Below are positions 55,883-64,000 of a DNA stretch of 64,000 bases, piece after piece; the first letter of the stretch is position 1, and each line of letters starts with the position of its first letter. The notes below the pieces were generated by a model. That model made no database searches, had not been told where the DNA came from, and saw only the letters and a list, made by a program, of their open reading frames with translations. Location: the NCBI RefSeq assembly GCF_001955535.1, contig NZ_MPVN01000011.1, positions 1-64,000 on the forward strand, written 5' to 3'. The DNA comes from Paenibacillus sp. FSL H7-0326. Its GTDB lineage: Bacteria; Bacillota; Bacilli; Paenibacillales; Paenibacillaceae. Made by a program: the position numbers and the translations under genes.

Positions 55883-55984
55883 TGATAATCAGCTCCTTTT
55901 CTCAACCTAAATTCTTATAGCAAAATTCAATTGTGTGCAACTAAAGTCGGATTTCGACTTTATCCAAGCTAATCACTTCATATA

Positions 55985-56044
55985 TTCGACATTATACGAC
56001 AAAGTTTGTCGAATAATGATGCAGTTTTGATTTCCAAATCGACA
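55985..56044. promoter_or_regulatory. 29-bp palindrome with clustered Spo0A boxes between the HD gene and abrB
   Basis: 55990-56018 is an inverted repeat with 14-bp arms (13 matching) around a single central G; its core is CGACAAA-G-TTTGTCG. Exact Spo0A boxes TTCGACA (55985-55991) and TGTCGAA (56007-56013) overlap it and a near match ATCGACA lies at 56038-56044. A minus-strand TATAAT sits between the boxes, so it could control the HD gene. Confidence 0.6.
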
Positions 56045-56142
56045 CGCGTTATAATAATAGATAGATACTAGAAAATCATCGTTAATACCAGTACTCATTC
56101 CCTTTCTTCATACAATGTTAACTTTATTCTTTATTTTCAATG

Positions 56143-56201
56143 TTGACTGATTTGGGAATGGTTGGTATGATGATTAGCATAAAAGATAAAATAATGTCGA
56201 A
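56143..56201 (+). promoter_or_regulatory. abrB promoter with downstream Spo0A box
   Basis: -35 TTGACT (56143-56148), 17-nt spacer, -10 TATGAT (56166-56171), and an exact Spo0A box TGTCGAA (56195-56201) about 17 bases after the expected start site. In B. subtilis Spo0A~P represses abrB by binding just downstream of its promoter, which matches this layout. Confidence 0.8.
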
Positions 56202-56242
56202 TCATGACAGTAATAAGCGATGGCGAGAGGAGTTAGTATAAA

Positions 56243-56497
56243 ATGATGAAATCTACAGGTATTGTAAGAAAAGTTGATGAACTGGGCCGGGTTGTTATTC
56301 CTATCGAATTGCGCCGTACACTCGGTATTGGTGAAAAAGATGCTCTTGAAATCTACGTAGACGGTGAGCGCATCATGCTTAAGAAATATGAGCCTGCATG
56401 TATCTTCTGCGGCAACGCTGAGAACGTAACTTACTTCAAAGGTAAAATTGTTTGTCACGAATGTATTTCTGAAATTCCAGCACCTGTGACAAATTAA
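56243..56497 (+). CDS. abrB: Transition-state regulator AbrB
   Basis: 84 residues (or 83 from the second ATG): N-terminal AbrB swapped-hairpin DNA-binding domain (KSTGIVRKVDELGRVVIPIELRRTLGI), and a C-terminal multimerisation part with CIFCGNAENVTYFKGKIVCHECI, where the C-x2-C and C-x2-C pairs are notable. Represses post-exponential and sporulation genes until Spo0A rises. GAGAGGAG precedes the ATG. As in B. subtilis it is transcribed against its neighbours. Confidence 0.96.
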   Translation: MMKSTGIVRKVDELGRVVIPIELRRTLGIGEKDALEIYVDGERIMLKKYEPACIFCGNAENVTYFKGKIVCHECISEIPAPVTN

Positions 56498-56636
56498 GTA
56501 AAATAGGTTATAATCAATTTTGGATAGAGAAAAGCATACCTTTAATCAGTAATCATTACGATTCCTTTAATATAGATGCTCGCTTTTCTTGAGAATATAT
56601 AATTGTTATTTCTAACCTTTTTCATATCTCCTTAGG

Positions 56637-56680
56637 CACCTTCCTCGTCAGATCCAATCTGCCGAAGAAGGTGTTTTTTC
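56637..56680 (+). terminator. Terminator after abrB
   Basis: Stem CACCTTC / GAAGGTG with inner TCG/CGA and a perfect CAGAT-CCA-ATCTG hairpin, followed by TTTTTTC on the plus strand. Confidence 0.9.
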
Positions 56681-56698
56681 TTTTATTCTGTCTGAGGT

Positions 56699-57589
56699 CT
56701 ATTGTTCCTCTTTTAATAAAGCATTATATACATCCCTTTTGGATAGCTCTCGATCTGCAGCCGTGCTCTTCATCGCATCCTTGCGAGAGAGGCCTTCCTT
56801 CTCATAGTGCTCCACGTGCTCCGTAAGACTTAACTGCTGCCACCACTCCTTCTGCAGCTCTTTCTCTTCGTCCTGACTTCTTCCCTCTACAATCAAACAA
56901 TACTCGCCTAGGGGCGGATGCTCCTCAAGCCACTCTATACACTCCTGTAGATTCCCTCGCACATATTCCTCGTGACGCTTGGTCAGCTCTCTTGCGAGCA
57001 CCGCTCTTCGGTTTCCCCATAGCTCCAGCATGACGGTTAACGTTTTTTGTACCCGATGCGGCGACTCATAAAACAAAAGGGTGCCCTGCGATGCGCCAAA
57101 ACTCTTCAGGATAGCTGTAATGTCCTTTTTCTCACGGGGAAGAAATCCAACGAAGGTGAATCGCTCGGTTCCAAGACCGGATGCAATTAGCGCAGATAGA
57201 GCAGCGTTCGCTCCTGGCACCGTCACCACGGGAATATGTGCATGAATGGCAAGACGGACCAGGTCTGAACCAGGATCTGAAATGGCCGGCATACCTGCAT
57301 CGCTGACAAGGGCTAAATTTTTTCCTTCTATTATATATCGAATTAATTCAGGTCCACTGGCTTCCTTGTTATGCTCATGATAACTAAACAACATCTCAGG
57401 GCTGATCTCAAAATGAGTTAATAGCTTGCGGGTTTGTCTTGTATCTTCCGCGGCAATGATATCACATGACTTCAAGGTATTTACCGCGCGATATGTGATA
57501 TCTTCCAAATTACCGATCGGCGTACCTACAAGATAAAGTGTACCCGTTCCTTCCTTCTGTTCAAAGCTCTTCTGTACTTGAATACTCAT
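56699..57589 (-). CDS. rsmI: 16S rRNA (cytidine-1402 2'-O) methyltransferase
   Basis: 296 residues of the tetrapyrrole-methylase-like SAM fold: TLYLVGTPIGNLEDITYRA near 17, AEDTRQTRKLLTHF near 50, SDAGMPAISDPGSDLVR near 90, then VPGANAALSALIASGL and FVGFLPRE. Methylates the ribose of C1402 in the 30S P site. The ATG at 57589 has AGAGGAG; the longer in-frame ORF to 57700 lacks support. yazA, which separates it from yabB in B. subtilis, is absent. Confidence 0.95.
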   Translation of the reverse strand: MSIQVQKSFEQKEGTGTLYLVGTPIGNLEDITYRAVNTLKSCDIIAAEDTRQTRKLLTHFEISPEMLFSYHEHNKEASGPELIRYIIEGKNLALVSDAGMPAISDPGSDLVRLAIHAHIPVVTVPGANAALSALIASGLGTERFTFVGFLPREKKDITAILKSFGASQGTLLFYESPHRVQKTLTVMLELWGNRRAVLARELTKRHEEYVRGNLQECIEWLEEHPPLGEYCLIVEGRSQDEEKELQKEWWQQLSLTEHVEHYEKEGLSRKDAMKSTAADRELSKRDVYNALLKEEQ

Positions 57590-57650
57590 AGCTAACTCCT
57601 CTCCAGTTCCACGTCTCACCGATCCTGCTTCTATCCATCTCCAGTGGTAG

Positions 57651-58400
57651 TCATGGACTCGGATAGTAAATATCCATAATTTCTTTGCAGTATTCCCCAT
57701 TTTCGTTATATACGATCAGCGGCGGCAGCATTCTCACATCCGGCTTGCCATCTCGTAAAGCCTCAATGAGCACCATATTCGCCTCTTTGTCGATTCGTGG
57801 ATGAACCATGCGAATTCGTTTCGGCTCCAACCGATATTTACGCATTAATGTGATAATTTCACCGATTCTCTGGGGTTTGTGCACCATGGATACTTTTCCG
57901 CCTGTACGTACCAAATGCATACAAGCCTTCAGGACCTCCTCCAAAGTACAATGGATCTCATGCCTAGCGATCGCCTGATGCTCATTCAGTGTAATATCAC
58001 TTCCGTTTAACGGCATATAGGGTGGATTAACAGTAATGGCATCATAGACCCCATAACCTGTAATGCCAGGCAATTCCCTCAGATCCCCTTCCCGAATCAT
58101 GATCTGATCTCCAAGTCCATTCAGCATCACACTTCGTCTGGCCATATCGGCAATTCTAGGCTGAATCTCAATGCCTTCGATCGATGCCTCTGTTCTTGTG
58201 GACATCAGGAGAGGAATGACTCCATTCCCTGTGCAGAGATCCAGGACCTTTCCCCGCTTGGGAAGGCCTGCAAATCTGGCCAGCAATACAGCGTCCATAG
58301 AGAAGCTGAACACCTCATCGCTTTGAATAATACGCAAATCATGAGTTAACAGATCATCCAGTCGTTCAGATGGCTGTAACTTAACCTTGTTTATACTCAT
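57651..58400 (-). CDS. trmN6: tRNA1(Val) A37 N6-methyltransferase-like protein (YabB)
   Basis: 249 residues with a SAM-binding Rossmann fold: DLCTGNGVIPLLMSTR near 52 (motif I) and VNPPYMP near 125, the NPPY catalytic motif of N6-adenine methyltransferases. Assigned by family and position between yabA and rsmI. ATG at 58400 follows CAGGCAGG; an upstream ORF to 58454 is less supported. Confidence 0.9.
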   Translation of the reverse strand: MSINKVKLQPSERLDDLLTHDLRIIQSDEVFSFSMDAVLLARFAGLPKRGKVLDLCTGNGVIPLLMSTRTEASIEGIEIQPRIADMARRSVMLNGLGDQIMIREGDLRELPGITGYGVYDAITVNPPYMPLNGSDITLNEHQAIARHEIHCTLEEVLKACMHLVRTGGKVSMVHKPQRIGEIITLMRKYRLEPKRIRMVHPRIDKEANMVLIEALRDGKPDVRMLPPLIVYNENGEYCKEIMDIYYPSP

Positions 58401-58478
58401 TTTGATACCTGCCTGATTCATATTAATGTGTGTACTGAATAGGCCTCGATGCATGAATCGAACCCATTCAGCTTTAAT

Positions 58479-58505
58479 AGAAAAGCCGTAGGGTATCCCT
58501 ACGGC
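58479..58505 (-). terminator. Terminator after yabA
   Basis: Perfect 9-bp stem GCCGTAGGG / CCCTACGGC with a 3-base loop, followed by TTTTC on the minus strand, four bases after the yabA stop. Read-through may still feed trmN6. Confidence 0.8.
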
Positions 58506-58508
58506 TCA

Positions 58509-58877
58509 TTACTTATTCAAAAATGACAGACAGAACAAACAATCGCCCTCTGTACGTAAATGCCCATAATAAACGTTACAAATATGGAAACCTTCGTAAT
58601 ACAATCTTGCCAAATTATCGTAACCCTCTCCAACCACCTCTTCGGTAGTCTCGGTTGCGGGCACGAATTGTACAGGATTTTTGGGAGCTGGTGCAGGTGT
58701 CTCTGTAGAGGACTCCCGCTTTAGGACCTTGCGCAACTGTTCATTTTCCAGCGTCAAACGTTGATTCTCTTCGAGCAGTTCCTTTACAATCATTTTTAAC
58801 TCGCCAAGATCATTATGCATTTGTCCCATTTGTGTTTCCATTTCAAGAATGTGCGCAAAAATCGATTTTTTCTCCAA
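58509..58877 (-). CDS. yabA: Replication initiation control protein YabA
   Basis: Negative regulator of DnaA that binds DnaA and DnaN to prevent over-initiation. 122 residues: N-terminal coiled coil ([39 protein letters not shown] in parts), a linker rich in T/A/P, and a C-terminal zinc motif ([20 protein letters not shown]-x6-H-ish spacing with a final C-x2-C). TTG start at 58877 preceded by GGGGTGG matches the B. subtilis N terminus; a longer ATG/other start to 58925 overlaps ricT. Confidence 0.9.
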   Translation of the reverse strand: MEKKSIFAHILEMETQMGQMHNDLGELKMIVKELLEENQRLTLENEQLRKVLKRESSTETPAPAPKNPVQFVPATETTEEVVGEGYDNLARLYYEGFHICNVYYGHLRTEGDCLFCLSFLNK

Positions 58878-58905
58878 GATCCCACCCCGAAAGCAAACAT
58901 AATGG

Positions 58906-59706
58906 TTACTTGATGACGACGTCATCCATAGAAAGCTCTTTTACTTTGTTAATCTCAAACAATTGAACATGTACCTTGCGGTTACCTGCGTGAATGCCAA
59001 CGACCTTGCCCTCACCTAACGAGGTGACGACAAGCTTGCCGACGGCTGGCAGCTCTTCCTTAACACTCTCATAGTTATCATGCTCAAATTTCAAGCAGCA
59101 CATAAGTCTGCCGCAAAGTCCGGATATTTTGGTTGGATTCAGGGACAGGCTCTGATCCTTGGCCATCTTAATGGATACCGGTTCGAAATCACCCAGCCAG
59201 GAGGAACAGCAGAGTATCCGCCCACATGGGCCGATCCCTCCAAGCATCTTCGCTTCATCACGTACGCCAATTTGGCGAAGCTCAATCCGTGTCCGAAAAA
59301 TGCTGGCCAAATCTTTAACTAACTCTCTAAAATCGACACGTCCTTCAGCCGTAAAATAAAATATAATTTTATTTCGGTCAAATGTGAATTCCACATCGAC
59401 AAGCTTCATCTTAAGTCCGTGCTCTTTGATTTTATTTAAACAGGTGCCAAATGCGTCTTTTGCAGCAAGCTTGTTCTCTTCCACCACTTTGGCGTCCGAG
59501 TCACCTGCAATACGAATTACCTTCTTGAGAGGTAATACAACGTCAGATTCACCAACGACTTTCTTTCCTATAACGACTTTGCCGTACTCAATCCCTCTCG
59601 CTGTCTCTACGATGACGCTAGAATCTTTTTCAATAGGAAGATCGAGGGGATCAAAGTAATAAATTTTGCCCGCTTTCTTAAAACGGACACCGACTACATT
59701 ATACAA
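58906..59706 (-). CDS. ricT: RicT (YaaT), Fe-S component of the RicAFT complex
   Basis: 266 residues. With RicA and RicF it supports RNase Y-dependent mRNA processing and Spo0A phosphorylation in B. subtilis. Begins [18 protein letters not shown]; cysteine clusters [16 protein letters not shown] near 160 and [16 protein letters not shown] near 195 bind the Fe-S clusters. TTG start at 59706 after AAGGGGG matches the Bacillus N terminus; the longer ORF to 59766 has no such support. Confidence 0.93.
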   Translation of the reverse strand: MYNVVGVRFKKAGKIYYFDPLDLPIEKDSSVIVETARGIEYGKVVIGKKVVGESDVVLPLKKVIRIAGDSDAKVVEENKLAAKDAFGTCLNKIKEHGLKMKLVDVEFTFDRNKIIFYFTAEGRVDFRELVKDLASIFRTRIELRQIGVRDEAKMLGGIGPCGRILCCSSWLGDFEPVSIKMAKDQSLSLNPTKISGLCGRLMCCLKFEHDNYESVKEELPAVGKLVVTSLGEGKVVGIHAGNRKVHVQLFEINKVKELSMDDVVIK

Positions 59707-59852
59707 AAAAATTAACCCCCTTGTATGCCAATAAACCTCTATCGAAGCCTGAAGACAGGGCCGCAATCGAGAAGCGTATCATGTTAGGACTGTGCTAGGG
59801 CATAGAATGAACGTCCCTGAGATATCGTCGCCTAATACTTGCGTGCTCCACC

Positions 59853-60827
59853 TCAAGAGGCTAGTCCAATTAGTAATTGTTCTACACATAGCTGACCATT
59901 CACATTATACCGAAGCTTCTTTCTGCATTCTGCAGCCAAGTCCATATAGGACACCCATTGTTCGGTTGTACGAGTCATAGCAATGGTAGAGAGTGTATTG
60001 AGTTGATCTATAAAAATAACGTTCTCCTGCTTACCGTAAATAATATAAAGCATGTCCTTGAACCATAAATGAAAGAGTTCAAACATCAGTTCAAGATGTT
60101 CAGAAAGCCCTGTCTTGAACAGCTTCTGCTGGGCAGAAATCAGCGCTATATCGCCTCTGGACAGAGATTCTTTCCCTAATTGTAACACTACATTTCTAAT
60201 TTCTGCAAACCAATTCTGGTCAAGCAAATTCTTGCAAGACTCAAGGCCGGCGCTTAAAAATGAAGCTGTTCGAACGAGTGCGGGCGCGTAACCTTCCTTC
60301 TGCAGCATCTCCTGAACCAGCTCAGGATTCAATGCCTTAAAGGGGATCTCCTGCGTTCGAGATAAAATCGTAGGAAGCATAGCTCCCTTGTTGCTCGTGA
60401 TCAGTATTCCTACTGCCGGCACCTGCGGCTCCTCAAGGAACTTCAGCATGCTGTTGGCAGCTTGAACTGTCATTTTATCCGCCTGATCAATAATATAAAT
60501 CTTAGGATTATTTTTTTCAGACCGATAAGCAAAGATTTTTTGCAAATCGCGAATCTGATCTATTTTGAGGCTTGCGCCCTCAGGCTCTACATAATGGAGG
60601 TCTGGATGATTCCCATGCTTAACCTTCCGACACTCCAGACATTCACCGCATGCATCGTCTGCATTTTGAGTGCAAAAAATAGATTGGGCGAATGCTGTTG
60701 CCATCTGACGTTGTCCGCTGCCTAATGGACCGCTAAATAAATAAGCATGACTGATCGCGTTCTTGCGGAGTCCGCCCTGCAGCATTTGTTTAGCTGTATC
60801 TTGCCCCAAAATTTCACGAAATGACAT
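59853..60827 (-). CDS. holB: DNA polymerase III subunit delta prime
   Basis: Clamp-loader subunit. 324 residues of the AAA+ fold: SGPLGSGQRQMATAF near 32 is a degenerate P-loop (GQRQ instead of GKT), as expected for delta prime, which does not hydrolyse ATP; the zinc module CGECLECRKVKHGNHPD near 59 and sensor region SRTQEIPF follow. GGGGAGG precedes the ATG. Conserved between yaaR and ricT. Confidence 0.94.
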   Translation of the reverse strand: MSFREILGQDTAKQMLQGGLRKNAISHAYLFSGPLGSGQRQMATAFAQSIFCTQNADDACGECLECRKVKHGNHPDLHYVEPEGASLKIDQIRDLQKIFAYRSEKNNPKIYIIDQADKMTVQAANSMLKFLEEPQVPAVGILITSNKGAMLPTILSRTQEIPFKALNPELVQEMLQKEGYAPALVRTASFLSAGLESCKNLLDQNWFAEIRNVVLQLGKESLSRGDIALISAQQKLFKTGLSEHLELMFELFHLWFKDMLYIIYGKQENVIFIDQLNTLSTIAMTRTTEQWVSYMDLAAECRKKLRYNVNGQLCVEQLLIGLAS

Positions 60828-61193
60828 GAGTTCCTCCCCTATAAAAAAAGCTGCTGCGGTCTAGAACTTCACCTGTTAGTCAGCATGAGATATTATATAT
60901 CATTTAGAAGAGAAGAACCAAAGAGATCATCCATCGTTAACCCTGCCCGGAATCCATTCCAATAGATTCCTCTTAATGAATCCTCAGAAGAAGGGAATCC
61001 CTTAGTTCAATCCTCTAATCTTCATTATACCATGACACGCAACCATTTTAATTTTAGTATTCACAAAAAAAACATTTTCCATTTCTGCATTTTGTATATC
61101 CAAAAACTACACAGTCGTATACAACATACTTGCATCTATCTATTTCTGCAGCCAAAAAAATCAATCGGCTTATCTGCCGCCGGCTCTTATCTA
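60828..61193 (-). promoter_or_regulatory. holB leader with extended -10 promoter
   Basis: No ORF in this stretch. On the minus strand TGGTATAAT (-10 at 61024-61029) is an extended -10 without a good -35, giving a leader of about 180 bases. The leader holds repeated GGATTC/GGAATC words that can pair (GGAATC ... GATTCC; GGGATTCCC). Further up the region is A/T-rich and shows nothing else. Confidence 0.45.
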
Positions 61194-61223
61194 CAAAAAA
61201 AACAAGCGATCGAAATCACTTGT
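61194..61223 (-). terminator. Terminator after yaaR
   Basis: Stem ACAAGTGAT / ATCGCTTGT (one G-T pair) with a TTCG-type loop and eight T on the minus strand. Confidence 0.85.
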
Positions 61224-61251
61224 CTTTGGATACGTCATAAGCTATGAGATT

Positions 61252-61695
61252 TTAAAAGCTCAAGTTAATCAGCATTCCCCGAATCTCGCCGATTTTTTGC
61301 AGAAGCTCTATCTTCCCCTGCTCACTCTGAAGCAGCTCCTCCGCCATAGCAACCAGAGCGGCATCCACTTCATCAAGCAGTAAGTACTTCTTCCCGCGTC
61401 CGCGGCGGTCCCAGCCTTTGGTCTGCTTCGTCGCTATGCCTCTTCTTACCGTGTCATCTAAGAAACGCTTGACCAGCTGCTTATAGGCCTTGAGCTCCCG
61501 TATGGTCATGGATCTCGCTAACCGATCACCTTGCAGCTGAATCTCATTCAACCGCCGAGTCAGCTCTGCCTGAGAAGCTCGTTCACCCTGTTGCTGCATC
61601 ATATCGGCAAAACCTTTATTTTGCACAGGCTTGTTATTATTCTCATTTGAATTGATGCCGCTCTGAAGTGGTCTGAATCCTGGATTGATTTTCAC
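61252..61695 (-). CDS. yaaR: DUF327 protein YaaR
   Basis: 147 residues, helical: QGERASQAELTRRLNEIQLQGDRLARSMTIRELKAYKQLVKRFL in parts, with the conserved DRRGRGKKYLLLDEVD near 92. Conserved next to darA in spore formers; function unknown. Starts at GTG after CAGGGAT. Ends at a terminator, so holB has a separate promoter here. Confidence 0.9.
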   Translation of the reverse strand: MKINPGFRPLQSGINSNENNNKPVQNKGFADMMQQQGERASQAELTRRLNEIQLQGDRLARSMTIRELKAYKQLVKRFLDDTVRRGIATKQTKGWDRRGRGKKYLLLDEVDAALVAMAEELLQSEQGKIELLQKIGEIRGMLINLSF

Positions 61696-61731
61696 AAGAT
61701 ATCCCTGCTTTCTGTTGCCAAAAGAGTGCTC

Positions 61732-62384
<653 letters not shown>

Positions 62385-63014
62385 TTAAATATCCTCTATT
62401 ACACACCTTAGCTTCGTAATTAAGCTACAAAAAACCTCTTCTTGCGACAAGGAAGCATCAATAATCTGGATTCGATTCGGCTCTTGCTTAGCTAGAATCA
62501 AATATCCCTCTCTCACCTTGTCATGGAACGATAGGTTCTCCATATCAAGCCGATTCACTTCACGCCCTTGATTGGCAGCAATCCGAGCTAATCCTTGTTC
62601 TGGACTAATATCAAAATAAAGTGTCAGATCAGGTGATAAGTGATCTGTAGCAAATTCATTAATGGAGCGGACCTCTTCCATACCAAGCCCTCTGGCATAT
62701 CCTTGATAAGCCAGACTGCTGTCGACAAAGCGGTCAGACAAGACCATTACTCCATTTTGAAGTGCGGGAATGACTTTCTCCGCAAGATGTTGTCTGCGAG
62801 CAGCTGCATAGAGCAGTGCTTCAGTGCGAGCATCCATCGTTGTATGCTCCGGATTTAATATAATGGAGCGGATTTTTTCTGCTATATCAATTCCACCGGG
62901 CTCGCGTGTCATCAAGTAAGGAATTTTTTTGTCTTCTAGATGCGCAGACAGCTTCTTAATCATGGTTGTTTTACCGGAGCCGTCTCCACCTTCAAATGTA
63001 ATCAATTTTCCCAT
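62385..63014 (-). CDS. tmk: Thymidylate kinase
   Basis: Phosphorylates dTMP to dTDP. 209 residues: P-loop [11 protein letters not shown] near 7, the DR-motif TREPGG near 38, [18 protein letters not shown] near 92-109 and [13 protein letters not shown]. The ATG at 63014 or a TTG two codons earlier could start. yaaO-tmk-darA order as in B. subtilis. Confidence 0.95.
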   Translation of the reverse strand: MGKLITFEGGDGSGKTTMIKKLSAHLEDKKIPYLMTREPGGIDIAEKIRSIILNPEHTTMDARTEALLYAAARRQHLAEKVIPALQNGVMVLSDRFVDSSLAYQGYARGLGMEEVRSINEFATDHLSPDLTLYFDISPEQGLARIAANQGREVNRLDMENLSFHDKVREGYLILAKQEPNRIQIIDASLSQEEVFCSLITKLRCVIEDI

Positions 63015-63078
63015 CGGCAATGTGTATCTCTCCTAAACTACGTTTTCAACTTGATCTATTTGAAATATTCAGCGTTCT

Positions 63079-64000
63079 CTAGCGTTTTTCTTGTGTAACG
63101 AGCAGCTGATTTAAACTTGCATCCCGCGTCCCTTGGCATTTGGCCCCAGCATTTCGAAGTGCAATTAAACGCTCTTGCATTGCCTCACTAATCAGCTCTC
63201 CTGGATACAGGATCGGAATACCTGGCGGATAAGGAATCACCATCTCAGCAGCTCTGCGACCAGCACATTTACTAAGTTCAACAGATTCGATATCTTCTTC
63301 TGTTCTTGTACGCATATCAAAAGGGATCGGACAGGAATAGACATCAGAATGCAAAATGTTCCACGTGGAAACAGGACTGTTGTTTGCTTCTGTGCTGTCT
63401 TTATTTCTGGGCTCCTTTTCTAACGATATATGCATGAGTGCACCTAAAAGGTGCATGGCATCCTCTTCTGTAGAGCCCAGGCTAAACAGGAGGACGACGT
63501 AACGGTCGTCGCTCATCTCCGGCATGCAGCCGTGAGCTTCAAGCTCTCGCTGCAGCTCGTAACCGCTCAGGTTCCCTGACTTGTCATATATGACAAGTTT
63601 AAATGGGTCCTGAGCGGTATATCCTGCGGCCGCAGTTGCCGATGGCTGCAGGATACCGTAGCGCGGCATCGACTGTATGCCGCGTCTAGCTGTTTCCACG
63701 GCAGCGAGCCCAGCCGTGAAAGCCTCTGCGCCGTGCACATGCAGATGCCGGCGCGCCAAGTCAAGCGAAGCCATGAGCGGGTACGAAGGGCTGGAGCTCT
63801 GGATCATGGACAAGCGCTGCTTCAGCAGTGTCCGATTGATCCGCTCTCCCTGTACATGCAGCATGGCTCCCATCGTCATCGCCGACAGCATTTTATGTGT
63901 GGATTGAACCACACCATCTGCTCCAGCCGACAACGCGGATGCCGGGATATCCGGGTGCATTCCATAATGTGCCCCATGTGCTTCATCCACAAGAAGCGGA
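63079..64000 (-). CDS. yaaO: Orn/Lys/Arg decarboxylase family protein (YaaO-like), 5' end outside the window
   Basis: The C-terminal 307 residues are present; the frame runs open to base 64000, so the N terminus lies beyond the edge. PLP-dependent fold type I decarboxylase: VDEAHGAH and the PLP lysine in STHKMLSAMTMG near the start of the visible part, then a C-terminal domain with CPIPFDMRTRTEEDIE-type and YPPGIPILYPGELIS sequences characteristic of the family. Substrate (lysine, ornithine or arginine) cannot be told. Confidence 0.9.
   Translation of the reverse strand, partial: PLLVDEAHGAHYGMHPDIPASALSAGADGVVQSTHKMLSAMTMGAMLHVQGERINRTLLKQRLSMIQSSSPSYPLMASLDLARRHLHVHGAEAFTAGLAAVETARRGIQSMPRYGILQPSATAAAGYTAQDPFKLVIYDKSGNLSGYELQRELEAHGCMPEMSDDRYVVLLFSLGSTEEDAMHLLGALMHISLEKEPRNKDSTEANNSPVSTWNILHSDVYSCPIPFDMRTRTEEDIESVELSKCAGRRAAEMVIPYPPGIPILYPGELISEAMQERLIALRNAGAKCQGTRDASLNQLLVTQEKR

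Overview
The window comes from the chromosome of a low-to-mid G+C, endospore-forming Firmicute, most likely Paenibacillus or a close relative. This rests on the sporulation genes (spoIIE, spoVT, spoVG, yabG, sspF, yabP/yabQ, fin, abrB), on protein similarity to Bacillus families, and on gene order: read from the right end to the left, it follows the classic Bacillus subtilis origin-proximal block from yaaO-tmk to lysS almost gene for gene. Nearly all genes are on the minus strand; the exceptions are abrB and one small unknown gene. Gene-order comparisons are from memory of B. subtilis, not from an alignment.

Layout from right to left (direction of transcription). 64000-56700: Orn/Lys/Arg decarboxylase (cut by the window edge), tmk, the c-di-AMP receptor darA, yaaR, holB, ricT, yabA, trmN6, rsmI. 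56500-53800: abrB (plus strand), an HD-domain phosphohydrolase where metS would be expected, and a TatD nuclease. 53570-48660: a c-di-AMP (ydaO-yuaA) riboswitch controlling a G5/3D cell-wall protein, then rnmV, rsmA, yabG, veg. 48530-46310: an inserted ECF sigma/anti-sigma pair. 46190-39545: sspF, ispE, purR, spoVG, glmU, prs, pth, fin, with a small plus-strand gene where ctc would be. 39300-27400: mfd, prsA, spoVT, a flippase, mazG, hup, rqcP, yabP, yabQ, divIC, yabR. 27045-18540: spoIIE, yabS, yabT, tilS, hpt, ftsH. 18240-14000: an inserted nadA-nadB-nadC run ending in coaX. 13720-1820: hslO, a parvulin-like foldase, cysK, the pab/fol operon, yazB, dusB, greA, lysS. 1650-313: a KtrB-type potassium transporter. 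The first 141 bases carry two tandem strong promoters firing out of the window, probably the start of an rRNA operon.

Functionally these are housekeeping modules (translation quality control, folate, NAD/CoA, UDP-GlcNAc, PRPP and isoprenoid synthesis, cell division) interleaved with sporulation control. No CRISPR array, prophage, intact insertion sequence or classical defence system was found. The most interesting signals are regulatory: a TRAP-like (G/U)AG triplet array over the pabA ribosome binding site; a 159-bp structured element with 21-bp inverted ends upstream of spoVT; a 29-bp near-perfect palindrome embedded in Spo0A boxes beside abrB; a long hairpin in the glmU leader; a promoter/operator for the nad-coaX operon; and a spoIIE promoter with the wide spacing typical of Spo0A-activated promoters.
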